Origin: Gerris lacustris
Lineage: Eukaryota > Arthropoda > Insecta > Hemiptera > Gerridae
Length of the DNA stretch: 64,000 nt
Direction: 5' to 3'
NCBI GenBank assembly: GCA_951217055.1
Contig: OX578279.1
Location: 40,945,610 to 41,009,609 of the forward strand
Position numbers and translations under genes: made by a program. Of the stretch, positions 49,736-62,908 are shown piece after piece. The notes below the pieces were generated by a model. That model did no database searches. It saw only the letters and a list, made by a program, of their open reading frames with translations, and had not been told where the DNA came from. The number at the start of each line of letters is the position of its first letter. The stretch's first letter is position 1.

Positions 49736-52349
49736 ATATATATATATATATTATTTCGCTGACTATTGTATATATTAAAGAAAATATATTATATATTTAT
49801 TGTTTTAGGAAAAGCATGGAAAGAACTAAATGATTTTATAAAGACGAAGGCAATTTAGCTTTTTATTTTGAGAAGGTAGTAGGGTTTCCCTCCATGGTCC
49901 ATCTTTGTTCTCTGCTAAAAATATCAATGTTTTTATGATTTAGATCATAAAACACAGAAACAATTAATTGTTTTCAATATTTGTCTAGGAATTTAATGTT
50001 TACTCTTTTCTCGAATGGGTTCCATACTCATTTTATAAAGAAGGCAATTTAAAGTTAATATGCTTTCAACACATTAATAAGTAAATTAATTAATTATTCT
50101 ATTTAATGTTTGTCTTCAATATCTTTAAAATTCAGCATATTTGCTTACCTAAACAAAAAATCTTGTGTAGGAGGAAATCTTGTATAATACCTCTTATGGT
50201 TTAATAGTTTTGGTGACGAAGAAAATATTTTCTAGACAAAGAACCAATACTCTTACAGTCATATTATCATGGTTGATACATATAAAAATTAAAAATTATG
50301 TGTAGCAGGTTTTTTTGGTGAGTGCACTTTTAAGCAGACTTCTTCTATTCGCGGTTTTACTGTTACATATGGCATTATGGTATAATGAAATCATATTTTA
50401 ATTTAGCCACAAGAGGATTTCCCCATCAAACAAGGAGGATAGGAACGTCAAACTAATTAATTTTTGTCGCCTCCTTAGCATTCTCTAAGGACAAGGCCAC
50501 GTAAAGATGATTGGGAAATCAGATTCGGGGAATTGAAAGACGTGAGTACACAAGCCTATTTAGTGACGGATGACATCTTATTTTATTTTTTAGATATCGG
50601 AAGACAAACTATTCATTCGCGGTGTAGGATTAAAAAAGAGTTAATAAGGCTTTCGTTTTGGAGCACTTGTCGTGCGAAGGTCATTTAACTAGTCGTGCTT
50701 TAAGTCCTGTTGAGAAAAGTTCCTCATTTCAAGCTTAAGTTTACCTTTTAGTAGCTATACATTATATGATGTTTTTTATAACTAGCTCTATCCATGTTAA
50801 ACATTTCCTATATTTTCCCCTGTTATAATGTACAGTTAGTTAAACAGTTTTGTTGTCTTTGATGTCTATCGTTATAATGAAGTAATAATGGATGATACCT
50901 CGTCCGAGTTTTTATAGTGGCCCAACCCCTCTGATATTAGCATTATAGGTTCTTATCATTTCTACAAGCAGATTCACAATCAGAGCTCCTTAGCATATAA
51001 ACCTCCCGACCCCCCCGTTTGGTCCCGTAAACTCCCATCTAACGGTTGAAAGATTTAAACGCCTACGGTTCTATCAAATTATAGTTATTAAATTCGTAAT
51101 GACCTGGATTTGAAGTTGAAAAGAAACAAAAGAAAAATAGCTCTGAATATAGAAACAATTTTTTTTAACCTAAAGTTGAAATTCTGGTGCAGGATATTTT
51201 ATATTATCGTATTTTCTATAAATGCCTGATTTTGGATGGTTATTTTTTTTACGATGATGAGGTTTAGTTCTATTGTTCTTGGTTGTTTTTATTTCTTGGT
51301 TGCCTTCAATTTTCTCTGTTTGTTTATGGACAAAGATTAAAAAAGATTCAATTACTATCATTATGGTTGTGATAGCATCAATAACATTGTAAATTTTATG
51401 TATAAAAAAAGAAAAATATTTACATCTTCTAGAGTAAGAATAATATACACCGTCTTCTTTATTTTCTTTTTGATACAATATTTTTATAAAAACGCGATTA
51501 TTACTAACTTTTATTTTAGCAATTTTTCGTTTTTTAGAATTATTGAGTAGCAAATACCCACATTCCTTGTACTGGTGTCATTAATTTTTTTTTGTTATTT
51601 TCTTTTTGGGATTATCTAAAAAATCCTTGAGAACATTATTGATATTATGATTATTTTTACCATATAAAAAGAATTATTAATTATTCTTTCTTAAAGAATT
51701 ATTTCTTTTGATCTTAATAGTAAAATGGTCTTGGGGTTAAAGGTTGAGTGTGATTTTAAGGTTCAAAAAGTCTCAATAATAAGCTGCTATCGTCCTTTGA
51801 AAAGCGTTTTCTTTTTCTATATCTAAGTTAAGTCTAAATTCAAATATTTAATCATTAAGAGTACAAATTCACTTAATAATGAAAGTAATCTATTAATTAA
51901 AATAAATTATTTTAATATCCATAAATTAATAATAGATGAATACAGCAATAATAATAAATCTTTTAAACCACAAAGCGGTATGTTATTCCTTGCCATTCAT
52001 AACTAACTTTGGTCTTACATTTCTTCACGCATAAGGTTTAAAAAACAGTATTGTAATAATTCATAAATATGTGAATAGGTTAATTAAGTTTAACCTACAA
52101 TATTAATATATCGTTCGTTCTAAATTGTGGGAACTTAGAACTAGGTGTGAATTTTTTTTTTTAAATTTACTTTGTTTAATCCAGCTGTATGAATGACCTT
52201 TAAGTCTTTCCAACAAAACAATTGTACTACTTTAAACATATAATCTGACTGACCCGTTCTAAAACACAGCTAATTATATTTATTTTGAAATTAATTAAAG
52301 ATGAATATGTATTTATTCTAGAATAAATATATTTTAAATATAGAAAACT

Positions 52350-52354
<5 letters not shown>
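49736..52354. other. Gene-free AT-rich DNA
   Basis: The longest frame, 51170-51553 minus (127 codons), is Lys/Asn/Ile-rich with one hydrophobic segment (about IDAITTIMIVIESFLIFV). I see no family, splice context or repeat copy, so it is not called as a gene. Confidence 0.4.

Positions 52355-52415
<61 letters not shown>
52355..52415. repeat. (TA)n microsatellite
   Basis: About 60 bp of pure TA. Confidence 0.97.
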
Positions 52416-52419
<4 letters not shown>

Positions 52420-53197
52420 GATCTATTAAATTCTGCTGAAAATAACCTTCTCTATATAATATAATCAGCGAGGATTACTTGTTAATGGATGATAAAGGTC
52501 AGTAAAATTGCCAGTGGTTAGTTTAAAAAAAAACGAGTTTTATCGTTATATTGAAATGGCGCCTGTACTATTTATCATAGGAAGTTGAAATAGGGCTCAA
52601 ATTGTGCAGAATTAAAATTAGGAATGAAGCCTGTGATTAGATTTTTGATATCTTGCTTAGAACCAATAAATTTTTCAATTTAATGATTTTTCTAACCTCA
52701 AAGAGCGGTAGAGCCTTAAGAACGACGTGGAATTAATAGTTTATTACTCCCTGAAGGTTTATTATGAATTTATTTAGTTTCTCAAGAAGGACTTCTATGA
52801 ATGCGATGGTTTGTTTCATTTATTGAACGTCCATTTTATTTCAATGTTGTTCATGTTGTTGTTTTTGCTAAAGTGGCACGACGGTTTCTAGTCTTATGCA
52901 TGAACATTTATGTGTATATACTTAAATTAATGAATAATTTTATTTACACTCTTGTGTGATTGTCGTATAAATTTGTTGTTTTTTCCATTCTATGTAATTT
53001 CAAGTACAGCTCATATTATATTTCAGAATATTTTATTGGTGTTGAAAATATAAAATGTTTAATTTTATAGAGATTAGTTGTAAATTGTATAATTTTGTTT
53101 GAAATTGCTAGAGTACGTTAATTATATGCTTCAAAATGGACAAGCAGGCAAACTTTTCGCATGTAATAATAAAAAGTATCAGGTGGCTAGCTATACA
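52416..53197. other. No gene seen
   Basis: AT-rich DNA up to the target site of the next element. Confidence 0.4.
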
Positions 53198-53205
53198 AAA
53201 TAAAC

Positions 53206-53788
53206 GGTAAATCTGCACTATTTGGCCCACTAACTTCTAATTGTCCGATTTACTTGCAATTTTTTTTAAACTGTTCCTTTTTTCATATTAAAAACGATTC
53301 CGGTTGTACCATCTCGTTAAATTCAATAGTTTTTTCGTAAAAAAATACGTAAAAGTAAAGTGTTCAGTGCTGTTTAGAGAAACGAATTATTTTTAACGGC
53401 CGCTCCGCACCGCTTCGCGGTGCTCCGCTCATTTTCTGAAGAAAAACAACCCTGCTGCATATAGACCAGGTAGATGTCCAAATCGAAGTATAAAATTCGC
53501 TAAATTATCACTTTAACTTTAGCCAAAAAAATACGTAAAAAGTCACTTCCTAAGAAAAATACGGGAAGGTTATAGTTAGTTTAGGTTAAGATTAGTACTT
53601 TTCGCCATAACCTTCCTCATTTCCCTAAGAAAGTGACGCTTTTACGTATTTTTTTACGAAAAAACTATTGAATTTAACGAGATGGTACAACCGGAATCGT
53701 TTTTAATATGAAAAAAGGAACAGTTTAAAAAAAATTGCAAGTAAATCGGACAATTAGAAGTTAGTGGGCCAAATAGTGCAGATTTACC
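53206..53788. mobile_element. Foldback MITE with identical 150-bp arms and 8-bp TSD
   Basis: Ends GGTAAATCTGCACTATTTGG and its exact reverse complement. The outer arms are identical for about 150 bp by eye. The 8-mer AAATAAAC flanks both sides (53198-53205 and 53789-53796). The interior has a GC-rich hairpin GCACCGC-TTC-GCGGTGC (53407-53423) and a second inverted pair (53526-53577 with 53603-53657) that repeats AATACGTAAAA and GGAAGGTTAT. No coding capacity, 583 bp. An 8-bp TSD suggests hAT, P or Merlin mobilisation, but the end sequence does not settle which. Confidence 0.92.
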
Positions 53789-53796
53789 AAATAAAC

Positions 53797-55462
53797 TATT
53801 TACTACTTAAAAATCTATTAAATATTAATAATTAAGACCATGTACTTTTGATTGAAAAACTGGCATGACGCCATCCTGTTTATGATTTATTTAAATAATT
53901 TAAATTATGGTTTAGGTAAAAATTTAGCTTATTGAACGTGTTTGAATAATTTCCTTTAACATGTAGTACCTGTTTTTTTTTTATTCACGAGGCGCCAAAA
54001 TGTCGTATCGTATATTAATAAAGCACTGACTTAATGGAAATACGGCGCCGCCGATCAACATTTGCGTCTGCCACTTTTCAAATTATAAAGTTATTGTTTT
54101 CTGTCTCAATTTTAAACAAAATGATGTAAATGTGTTTATAAAAAAAATAAAATAAATTGTGAACGACGACCAACGTCCTCTTAATGATTGGGTTTTGAAA
54201 TTAACATTTTTTATTACGGTTATTAATATATTGTAAAGTTGATTCGATTTTTTTTTCTTCCGTTTTTTATGACCTTGTCTTCACCCCCAACAATCAACCT
54301 AGTTCTACGTCTATGTTAATTCTAAGTCAATTAAATATAATACATATTAATGTAAAATAGTAATTTTTTTTTCACCTTTTTGTCTATATTTCTACTATCA
54401 CTGTATCTATATAGATATGCGTAGAGTTTAAACAGTTGGAATGTATATTCTTTACGTTTACCTTGGGAAACTGAATGTCTCTTAGGATGGTCACGTGTCT
54501 GCAAGCGATGTCTGTTTTCACTCTACTCTTGTGTGATAGTCAGCCAGAAGTGTAGTTTTTACTTTGAGACTGGAAATAATACCACGTATACTCTTTACAA
54601 ATAAAATTTCTTTTGTTACCTGTGTGAAGATTTAATTCTTCTCATATATATTCATTTTATTTCCGAATCACTTTCACTTTTCTGTGACAATTGTTACTAA
54701 AGAAACTTTTAGAGTAGGTACTTGAAATATTTATTAGTATAAGTTAGTTATAGAATAAAATCACGTGGCGATTTTGTATTGTACTATTATATTAGAAGTT
54801 TAATTTCTTTTACGTCTGGGATACCAGACCTAATATTGACAATTTTAGCCTAATTTTACTAGTGCTCAGGAAGAAATATACCAAATTTAAAAACTTTAAT
54901 TTTGTGAAGTCCTAGGAATTTTTTTCTAAATTCTGCACCTTCTTAAGTCCCCCTTCCTTTATCTAAGGCCAAAGTCCCAACCCTAACAGTATGTAGGATT
55001 TAATTACTTTTTTTATTTTGCGTATATATTTCTTCGCAATCAATTTTGCAGTGAGCAATAGTGGTAGCAATTAAGATTGAATGATATGAATTTTACTGAG
55101 ACGAGAGGATATTCAGTGCATTCATTACTTCTTTCGTGCATTAGATTATTTCAGTACATCAGTTTAGGGTGTGAATTATAGAAGGGAACCACTAGACTAA
55201 CGCCTCTTCAGGTGATGGGGTTGTTAGTCAGGGCTATGGGAGATACCATGGATTTGACTAAAGGATTACGATGGTGATTTAAGGTTTCATGGAATTTTTA
55301 AGGATTTAATTATCAAAACCTACGTTTCTACACAAATATAAAACTCCTTTATCGATTACTTCTCTGTCCTATCTCGACTTATTGAAGTTTCTCAATAAGA
55401 TTCAAATAATGAACATGAAAACACGTGATTGAATAATCTTTTAAGAATTACATTTTTTAAGA
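53797..55462. other. No gene seen
   Basis: AT-rich DNA, no repeats I could pair within the window. Confidence 0.4.
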
Positions 55463-55726
55463 CGATTTTGGTAGTATTCATACTACGGAAAGATTAAGTT
55501 TTAATTTAAATCAAATTATAATTATTATTAACTACGGGAAACAGAAATCGTAAAATGTGAATTTCTAATTGATTGTACTAGGTACAGGTAGTAATTGGGT
55601 ACTTTATAATTATAAGCGTTATTTCTCGGTCTAGTTCTATGTCATTAATGTTGACTTCTCAGATTTGTAGAAAATTGAAAGCTTAAATTCGGGACAAGTT
55701 ATCATTAACGTCAGAGGAAATCATTC

Positions 55727-55798
55727 TCCTGTGTAGCTTAGTTGGTAGAGTGCTATACCGGAAATATAGAGGCCTGTGGTTCAAATCCCAGCGCTGGA
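55727..55798 (+). tRNA. tRNA-like sequence, probably SINE head or pseudogene, copy 1
   Basis: 72 nt with exact tRNA spacing: acceptor TCCTGTG/CGCTGGA (one T-T mismatch), TA, a D arm with A box TAGCTTAGTTGG, anticodon stem CTATA/TATAG, and T loop TTCAAAT within B box GGTTCAAATCC. The anticodon would be GGA, but position 33 is C rather than T, the T stem has two mismatches, and no long variable arm of a serine tRNA is present. It is therefore unlikely to serve translation. The internal Pol III promoter boxes could still be active. This copy has GAGTG in the D arm where copy 2 has GAGCG. Confidence 0.45.
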
Positions 55799-56072
55799 GT
55801 GTATTTTTCTCTGTCTGTTTCCCGTAGTTAATAATAATTATAATTTGATTTAAATTAAAACTTAATCTTTCCGTAGTATGAATACTACCAAAATCGTAAA
55901 ATATGAATTTCTAATTGATTGTACTAGGTACAGGTACTAATTGGGTACTTTATAATTATAAGCGTTATTTCTCGGTCTAGTTCTATGTCATTAATGTTGA
56001 CTTCTCAGATTTGTTGAAAATTGAAAGCTTAAATTCGGGACAAGTTATCATTAACGTCAGAGGAAATCATTC

Positions 56073-56144
56073 TCCTGTGTAGCTTAGTTGGTAGAGCGCT
56101 ATACCGGAAATATAGAGGCCTGTGGTTCAAATCCCAGCGCTGGA
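56073..56144 (+). tRNA. tRNA-like sequence, copy 2
   Basis: 346 bp after copy 1 and identical except for the D-arm C, which restores GCTT/GAGC pairing. The same C33 and T-stem defects occur, so they predate the duplication. Confidence 0.45.
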
Positions 56145-56299
56145 GTGTATTTTTCTCTGTCTGTTTCCCGTAGTTAATAATAATTATAATTTGATTTAAA
56201 TCTAAAACATTATATCTACACTCGTTTATCCATCAAATACAAACAATATATTAATAGTCAACAAATATTTAATAATTTAATAAAAATATTAAAATTTAT

Positions 56300-56896
56300 T
56301 TTGCTTCCGAGCCTACCGAATTTTTTTCGTTCTAAAGAACGAAAAAAATATAGGTCTCCGATTTCAAAAATTCCAAGACAGAAATCCGTTTCAGACATCA
56401 GGGATCATTTTTGGTTCCGTTTTTGTCTGTCGTTCTGTCTGTCGGTCGGTCTGTCGTTCAATTTTTGCAACCAATATATCTTAAAAAATTTCCGTCCAAT
56501 TTTAATTTAAATTTGGATGGTAGGTCATTAGTAACCCATTGTTGGTCCCATATAAGTTTCAACCTTCTGCGCTCATTTGTTTATCTTCTACATGCGCACA
56601 AACATACATTAATTTACACCTATAGCTTCAAAAGTGCTTATATGATTTGTATGAAACTTTTATAGTTTATCGAAAGTAACCCGCAGGCGATAGCCCCAGA
56701 TTGCTTTGAACCGACTGCACTCCTTAACTTTATCTTATTTAATACTTTAATTCAAGTAAAAAATCAAAACAATTTTGACAGATAAAAAAACGGGGCAAGC
56801 AATTAAACAAATTAGACAATAATGGCTTGTTAAAGCATAAATTCAATAAAGTTCGTGATAGGATGCGAGGAAGTTGTGTGTCACACCAATTGGCAG
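56300..56896 (-). repeat. Family B, near-complete reversed copy B4
   Basis: It starts TTGCTTCCGAGCCTACCGAA, has TCCGATTTCAAAAATTCCAA and GACAGAAATCCGTTTCAGAC, then a GTCTGTCGGTCGGTCTGTCG tract. It continues through GCGCTCATTTGTTTATCTTC to the GAGGAAGTTGTGTGTCACAC and AATTGGCAG terminus. Two plus frames (56301, 56411) are repeat shadows. Confidence 0.75.
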
Positions 56897-59800
56897 TCTA
56901 TTTTATTTTGCACAGGATTTTTCAAGTTAACAATTTATTACAATACTATAAATTCTTATATATTCATTAAACATAAATAAATCTGAGAATATGTGAACTA
57001 ATGCCAATTAACTCCATTATTTCTATTTCTTCTGTAGCATATTCATAATTACAGTTATTTTTAAAATAAGAAGACAAAACATCATGAACTATTTGAGGAA
57101 CTCAATGTATGTATATTATCACGATTAAATTCCTTAGAATGTTTAATAATCGTTTACTTAAATAATATCCATAATTTCTTATTTTCTTCCAATTTATTAC
57201 CATTTAAAAATAATTTATTGTTGTTTTTTTCACACCTTTGTTGAGGTAGATACATTTTTATATTAGATATAACTTTAGTAGTTCTCTTTTTGATAAGTGA
57301 GCTATTTTGTTTGGATATTTAAAATAATAATTAAGAGAATTCTTTACAATTTTTTACTGTAGAAATGTAAGGCTTAAATGTTTTACCACTGACGACATTA
57401 TACATTTTTAACTAAGATTAATATTTGCATTTAATAAACGAGTAAATAATGGCTGTCATGTAGGAAATGGAATGTTCATATTTACCTTGACCCTAGATTG
57501 ACATTAATGCAGTGCGCTGTTAATGTTCTCCTTGCATTTCCTGATTTAAAAGTGATTAATCACAATAGAATTGTCAGGCATAAATCTTCTTCTATGATTT
57601 AAGAGCTACTTCAAAATTACGTTTCCACCGACCCTCCAATTCGTAGGATCGAGAAGCGACTAGTATAGGATTGTAATTAAACCTTTTCTGACATTATATT
57701 TTCAAGAAAATGGAGTGTTACACATAGTTTAAATAATAATTAATAATTATGTAAATTAAATAAATTGGCTCTCGAAAATACTTTAGTTGCATCTATTGGT
57801 TTATAAATATTTTTTGTTGCCAGTATATGCAAACTCGGACGACGCGTTCTTCTGGTAGGCCAGTCAGTTTTGACTGAATAACTCGCCTAAACGCTGGTAG
57901 CCTTGAGCACTGAGCATGAGTATGAGTAAATTTGGCCCGCCCGAACATTCGCAACTTTAAACTGCTAAAGACACAACTACTGATAACATATACTGACAAT
58001 TTCAACGTACTTACGAAATCATATTAACCAAGAGAAAAGCACTGATGTAAAAACAAGTTTTGAGTAGCGTTTTAACTCTTACTCTGTTGCATTAAGCGGA
58101 TCACGTGTCTGACCTTTTTTCCCCCCTATACGTTTATTTTTTTACTAAACCTGATAAATATGAATAAATAAAATTTTATTTGACGTTTAATATCCAACTT
58201 TATTGAACTCAACAAATTATTACATTCAATCTCAATCAAAGTACACAGCTCTAAATGTAAGATCTCGTCCGCACTTGTTACCTATTGGACATTGATCTCT
58301 ATGCGCGCGCTGGCCCGCCATGTGTGAAAGAAGCCTAAGAGCTGGAAAGATCCGTAAAATAAAATTTGTAGAAAACGGTGAAGTGAGAGGCGGGAAGAGT
58401 TAAGGGCATTCGCGGTACCTTACCTTAACCTACGTACTCTAGAGTTTTTGAGATGTTGAGGTATCATAATTTCTATTAACGATGGCAATTCGCCCTTTTC
58501 AAAGGTAGAACTTATACTCTTTTGATTGGAACTTAATAGAGGTACCCTTATTAAGGTAATAATACGAGTATATTCATTTTAATACCACCACGTTTCTGAT
58601 CATGTGAACGGAGGTTAAAATTAAATGTTTACAACAAAGAAGCCTGCTTCCTCTTTTTGTGAAAAATGGGTTTAAAAAAATGAAATTTTAGACTGTAATT
58701 AAAAGCCCACTTACTAATATTGATACAATGTTTAACGTGTATAAAAAAATACCATAAATTGCATTTTCACATCATATTAAAATTCAATTTTTAATTTACT
58801 GCTTTATGGAAGTAGTATTTTGTCTGCTTATTTTATCTTTTAGAATTTAAAAGGGTGTTTAATATATTTTTATTTAAACCTATAAATAATAAAACTGATA
58901 ATAAAACAAAGATAATTTAATTACATATTTGAGTTAGACGCCCTCGTTCAAGGCTTGTATTCTATAGTGACCTTCCAAAGCATTCGTTATTATTTATGAA
59001 TAAATATTCCAATTTTACTTAGAGAGGAACTCGGTAAGAAAAAAATCTTTGTGCACTTTGCAGTTCTTTAAACAGCATACACGTAGAATAAAAACTTTCT
59101 GATTACATTGAATATCTTTCGAGGACATGAAATAGAATAATGTGGATTAAGGTTGGAAACAATACTCCTTTATTCTTATGCGCTGCTTAATTATACCTCT
59201 TAAATTTCTTAATATATGCTGTAAATTAATTCTTATTTATTAAGTTTCCTATATAGTCTGTGTCTGTATGTAAAGTGATAAGGCCCGAGGTTATCTCGGA
59301 TTATCTGGTTCAGTCTAAAAAGAATAATCACGCAAATCTAAATTAACACATACACCATAATATTGATATTTAGTTTACTTTAAAGCTGATAATATTCGTA
59401 CTCTACAAAAAAGGTTCTTTTTTATTTCATGAACTTTCTTTTAAGCGTAATTCAGTTTTTCAATCGTATAGCCTTCGGTTTGTGAATTATTTGTAAATTT
59501 CGGTCACTCGTCATCTTCATATTTATTAACGTAATAAATTAAAACTTTCTACTTCTCTTATGTCGGGATCAAAGAAATTTCTTCTCATCTGATAATACAT
59601 AATTTATGAGAATGCTCATAAATTATTTTTATCTTATTAGCGGTTTATTCTGACTCCTATTTTTTTTAATACATTTAACTATTGTCCTTGGCATTATAGT
59701 TATGGTTCCATATCTACTAAATCTTAATATATGCTTGAATAAAAATATTAAATACAAATGTTTAATGAGAGCTGGGTGGGGGGGATGGATCTTCCTCTAT

Positions 59801-62547
59801 ATTTTCTAATAATGGGAGTAATTATAAAATTCGATTGAGTTCCCAGGAAAATTTATTTTCCAGTTATTTTATCTTATTGTTTTATCGTTTAGGCGTGAAT
59901 AATTATGAAGAGCCGTGACTCTGGGACTGGGATTTGCCAATGAAGAAATTTGTAGAAACAAACATCTTCGATTATTAATTAGGCACGGAGAGGGGGATTT
60001 AAGCTAAATTTTTCCTAGAACATTCATAGATATTTGCTCTTAGTTTTGTCAAATTTTCTTAAAATAGGCTGATTTTATTGCTCTGACTCCAGTAAATAAT
60101 ATTTTATTCCTTACCTATTGTTAATTAAGTCTTTATATTATAATCTCGATTATGCACCTTTTAGTGACAAATTATTTTTTAATCGCCCACCTTTGCAAAA
60201 ATATGTATGTATATAAGCTTTCTACTAATATATTTTATCGCCTAAAATTGAACGTTGGTTTTGCCGAAACAAGAAATATAAATGTTTTGCAAATGGTTAC
60301 AAATAATAACTCTTATGTATAGCAATACATGCGGTTTTATTGTTTTTAAAGGTGATTAATTGTTTGTGGCGAAGTGTTCGTTTTTGTCCGATTCCTTATA
60401 TTTACTCGATTTTTTCATTTATTCTGATGAGTAAAATGCCGTGGGCCAACAAAAGAAATAGCAACACCTTTTCACTATAAAAACTAATCTACGTATTGAC
60501 AGATTTTAAAGCTTTCGGATATGTGTCAAGATAATGAAATTACCTAAGATACCCGATTAATGTTTTTATTATTGCCGCATCAAAAGAAAAAGAAAAATAT
60601 AAGTATTTTTACACTCATTTGTCTTTAAAGTGCGTATTTATTTCCGTTTCTTTGTACATATTTATCCTGTTACAACTAAACAAATAATTATATACTTATA
60701 CTATAATCTTATTATGCATTATGTGTTGAAAACAGTATTTTAATAATCTTGTGTAATTTTGGATTTCTTCCTATGCAAATAGTAATTTCAAATGAAGCCT
60801 TCGCAGTTTGAATATTAATTTTTATTGTCACTTTGATTGATTTGATTTGTTCATTGAGAGTCTTTTGGTGAAGTTCGCCCTTCACCTTGTTCTATGTGAG
60901 GCCAGACAGATGGCTTGCCCTTGCCCGAGATCTCTAATCATATTGAAACCCTCAACTTCCCCGTCTCCTTGATGCGTGTTTTTTTTTACTTGAGTGCTTA
61001 CTGAAGACCTCGCTGCCTGCTAATTATTTCCGAAATGGTGGCCTCAGGTGTTCATAGCTAGTTCCTCCATTATTACTGATAACGCTTAGTTCATTGTTGA
61101 TAAAGCAGCTATGCGTTTGTTTTAATCTTTTTTTTTTGTTTTTCACGAATAATTAAGCTGCGGGTATTGAATTTTAAAACGTTTAAGGCATAAAGTTTTT
61201 TTTAAAAGTACAGTTATTCAATTAATTGTATAAACTATGATTAGTTAGGTTTAATAATAATTGGTTATATTCATGTATTGTATAATAAACAAGCATAAAA
61301 AGCACATGTGAATGAGTTAGTATACATGTATCTAATATATTTTGAATCTAGTTGTTATGCATAGCGCACTACAGGGTTATACTCGGTCTCTCATTGTATT
61401 GTTTATTTGAGTTTCAACATCGTACGCTTACATACATTATCAATTCATGTTCTGGGCTCGAGACGAGAGCACTGCCCTCTGAGACGAGTTCGCATTACGG
61501 TATCCCCTAACTGAACGCATTACGTATTCAGAACATTTTTATTTTTGAAATTTGCACTGGTCTGTTGAGGCAAATTTGTATTTACTTCCTATTTTGTCAC
61601 CGTGAGAAGTTCTGTTTTGTGTGTCACAACGTAAGGAATGCTCAACGTTTATTGTTTTTCATTCCCAAATTCAATAACATTTATCTGGTCAATCTATACA
61701 GGGCTTGACCATTATATGTATTTTCATTTATCATTTTTCCTCTAAAAATGTATTAAAAATCAGATTGATCTTCTTCTAAATATTTATTATTATGTGTTTT
61801 ATTTTCATTATAATTCGCTAAGACCTTAATATATATATATATATTTTTAAAAAGTTTGCATCGAGAAATGGCTGAATGTAAATTATAACATAGATATTTG
61901 AAAGTTATTAGAGAGTAATCTAAATTCATGATTACTTGTCGATGAATCACGCCTGCACAGTTAGGGGAAAGTCATGGAATTTTGTAGGATTTATTTTTTA
62001 TTTTCTTTGTTACTTAACTTTTGTTTATTATTTTAGGTTTAAATTCTTTTCTTTTATAATTTAGTATTACTTTTTCTTTCATTTAACACGATCTGTTCAA
62101 AGAAGGGCTTAAGTATCATCATTTCACTTTCCGTTTAGATTATTTTGACCCTCAGATTTTAAATAGGGAGGTCCATATCTTTTATATACGTGGTCCGACT
62201 TTATTAAGGTACTATGGAACACTTTCGCTTATTTCTTAACTCATTTTGAAGTCATATCCTCTGGGTTGTATAATTTGAACTCAGTGCTTATCATACGATA
62301 TATTTTTTAACTTAGACCTGCTACTATATTATGGTTTTGAATTAATTAATAAATCATAAATTAATTTTGCCCAAGAGACTAAAATAAAATACGAAAAATA
62401 TTTTATATTCCCTAACAATGTGGCTAAAAATTTACTTTTAACCTTACAAGTTCATTGTTATAGGCAATTTTTGATCTTGAAACTGCTCTGCGTCTCCGAT
62501 ACCATTTAGAAAATCATTATTTGTCTAAGGTTATTAATAAATACAGG
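56897..62547. other. Long gene-free stretch
   Basis: No gene or defined repeat copy. Less AT-rich patches lie at 57830-57960, 58250-58450 (with TGGCCCGCCATGTGTGAAAG, which resembles a MITE end, partner not found) and 60870-61060. Frames at 57793-58005 and 61753-61950 (minus) have no domain. Confidence 0.4.
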
Positions 62548-62660
62548 ATCCGGTGTCCGAGTGGAACTCCCTGGAACAAAATCAACACCAACAATAATGC
62601 GGGTTCGATTCTTAGAAATGTAAGACACGTTTCACTAATGATGTTATTAATACATATACA
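62548..62660 (+). repeat. Probable tRNA-derived SINE relic
   Basis: The A-box-like GTGTCCGAGTGG (62553-62564) and B-box GGGTTCGATTC (62601-62611) lie about 40 bp apart, the spacing of a tRNA head. A GACACGTTTCACTAATGATG body follows, with resemblance to 12955-13065. The fold is poor, so it is not a working tRNA. Confidence 0.45.
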
Positions 62661-62776
62661 CAAATTCTTATCTGTTGTTATGACATCATACTGTTGTTAA
62701 TCTCACCTAAAGAAGTTATAATTTATTTATTTACTTAAGTAAATTAAGTCTATAATTTATTAGTCCAGCTTTAATA

Positions 62777-62908
62777 GTACATTACGCGTCGAGTGCGGAA
62801 AGTAGCATTTTGCATGCGAGTGTGGAGTTTGCACCCGAGTGACAGCGAGGGTAGTAAAACCACACGAGCAATGCAAAATGCCGTTTTCGCACGAGTTGCG
62901 TACCGTAC
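62777..62908 (-). repeat. GTAC-ended foldback unit, copy 2
   Basis: 132 bp with arms of about 50 bp: GTACATTACGCGTCGAGTGC at left against GCACGAGTTGCGTACCGTAC at right, with AGCATTTTGCATGCGAGTGT pairing with CACGAGCAATGCAAAATGCC. It abuts family G exactly as at 43347-43444. Confidence 0.85.

Larger units (their letters stand above)
55463..56204 (+). repeat. Inverted-repeat element with tandemly duplicated tRNA-bearing unit (family E)
   Basis: A perfect 82-bp inverted repeat (55463-55544 and 55815-55896) encloses about 270 bp with a tRNA-like sequence. The core plus right arm is then repeated 346 bp on, up to about 56204 where the arm is cut short. The two cores differ at about four positions. 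The arm starts CGATTTTGGTAGTATTCATA. Confidence 0.92.

Noticed and set aside
51170..51553. 127-codon minus-strand frame with one hydrophobic segment
   Set aside because: Lys/Asn/Ile-rich as expected from AT-rich DNA; no motif, promoter, splice signal or second copy seen.
58250..58450. MITE end (TGTGTGAAAGAAGCC)
   Set aside because: No inverted partner or target duplication found nearby.
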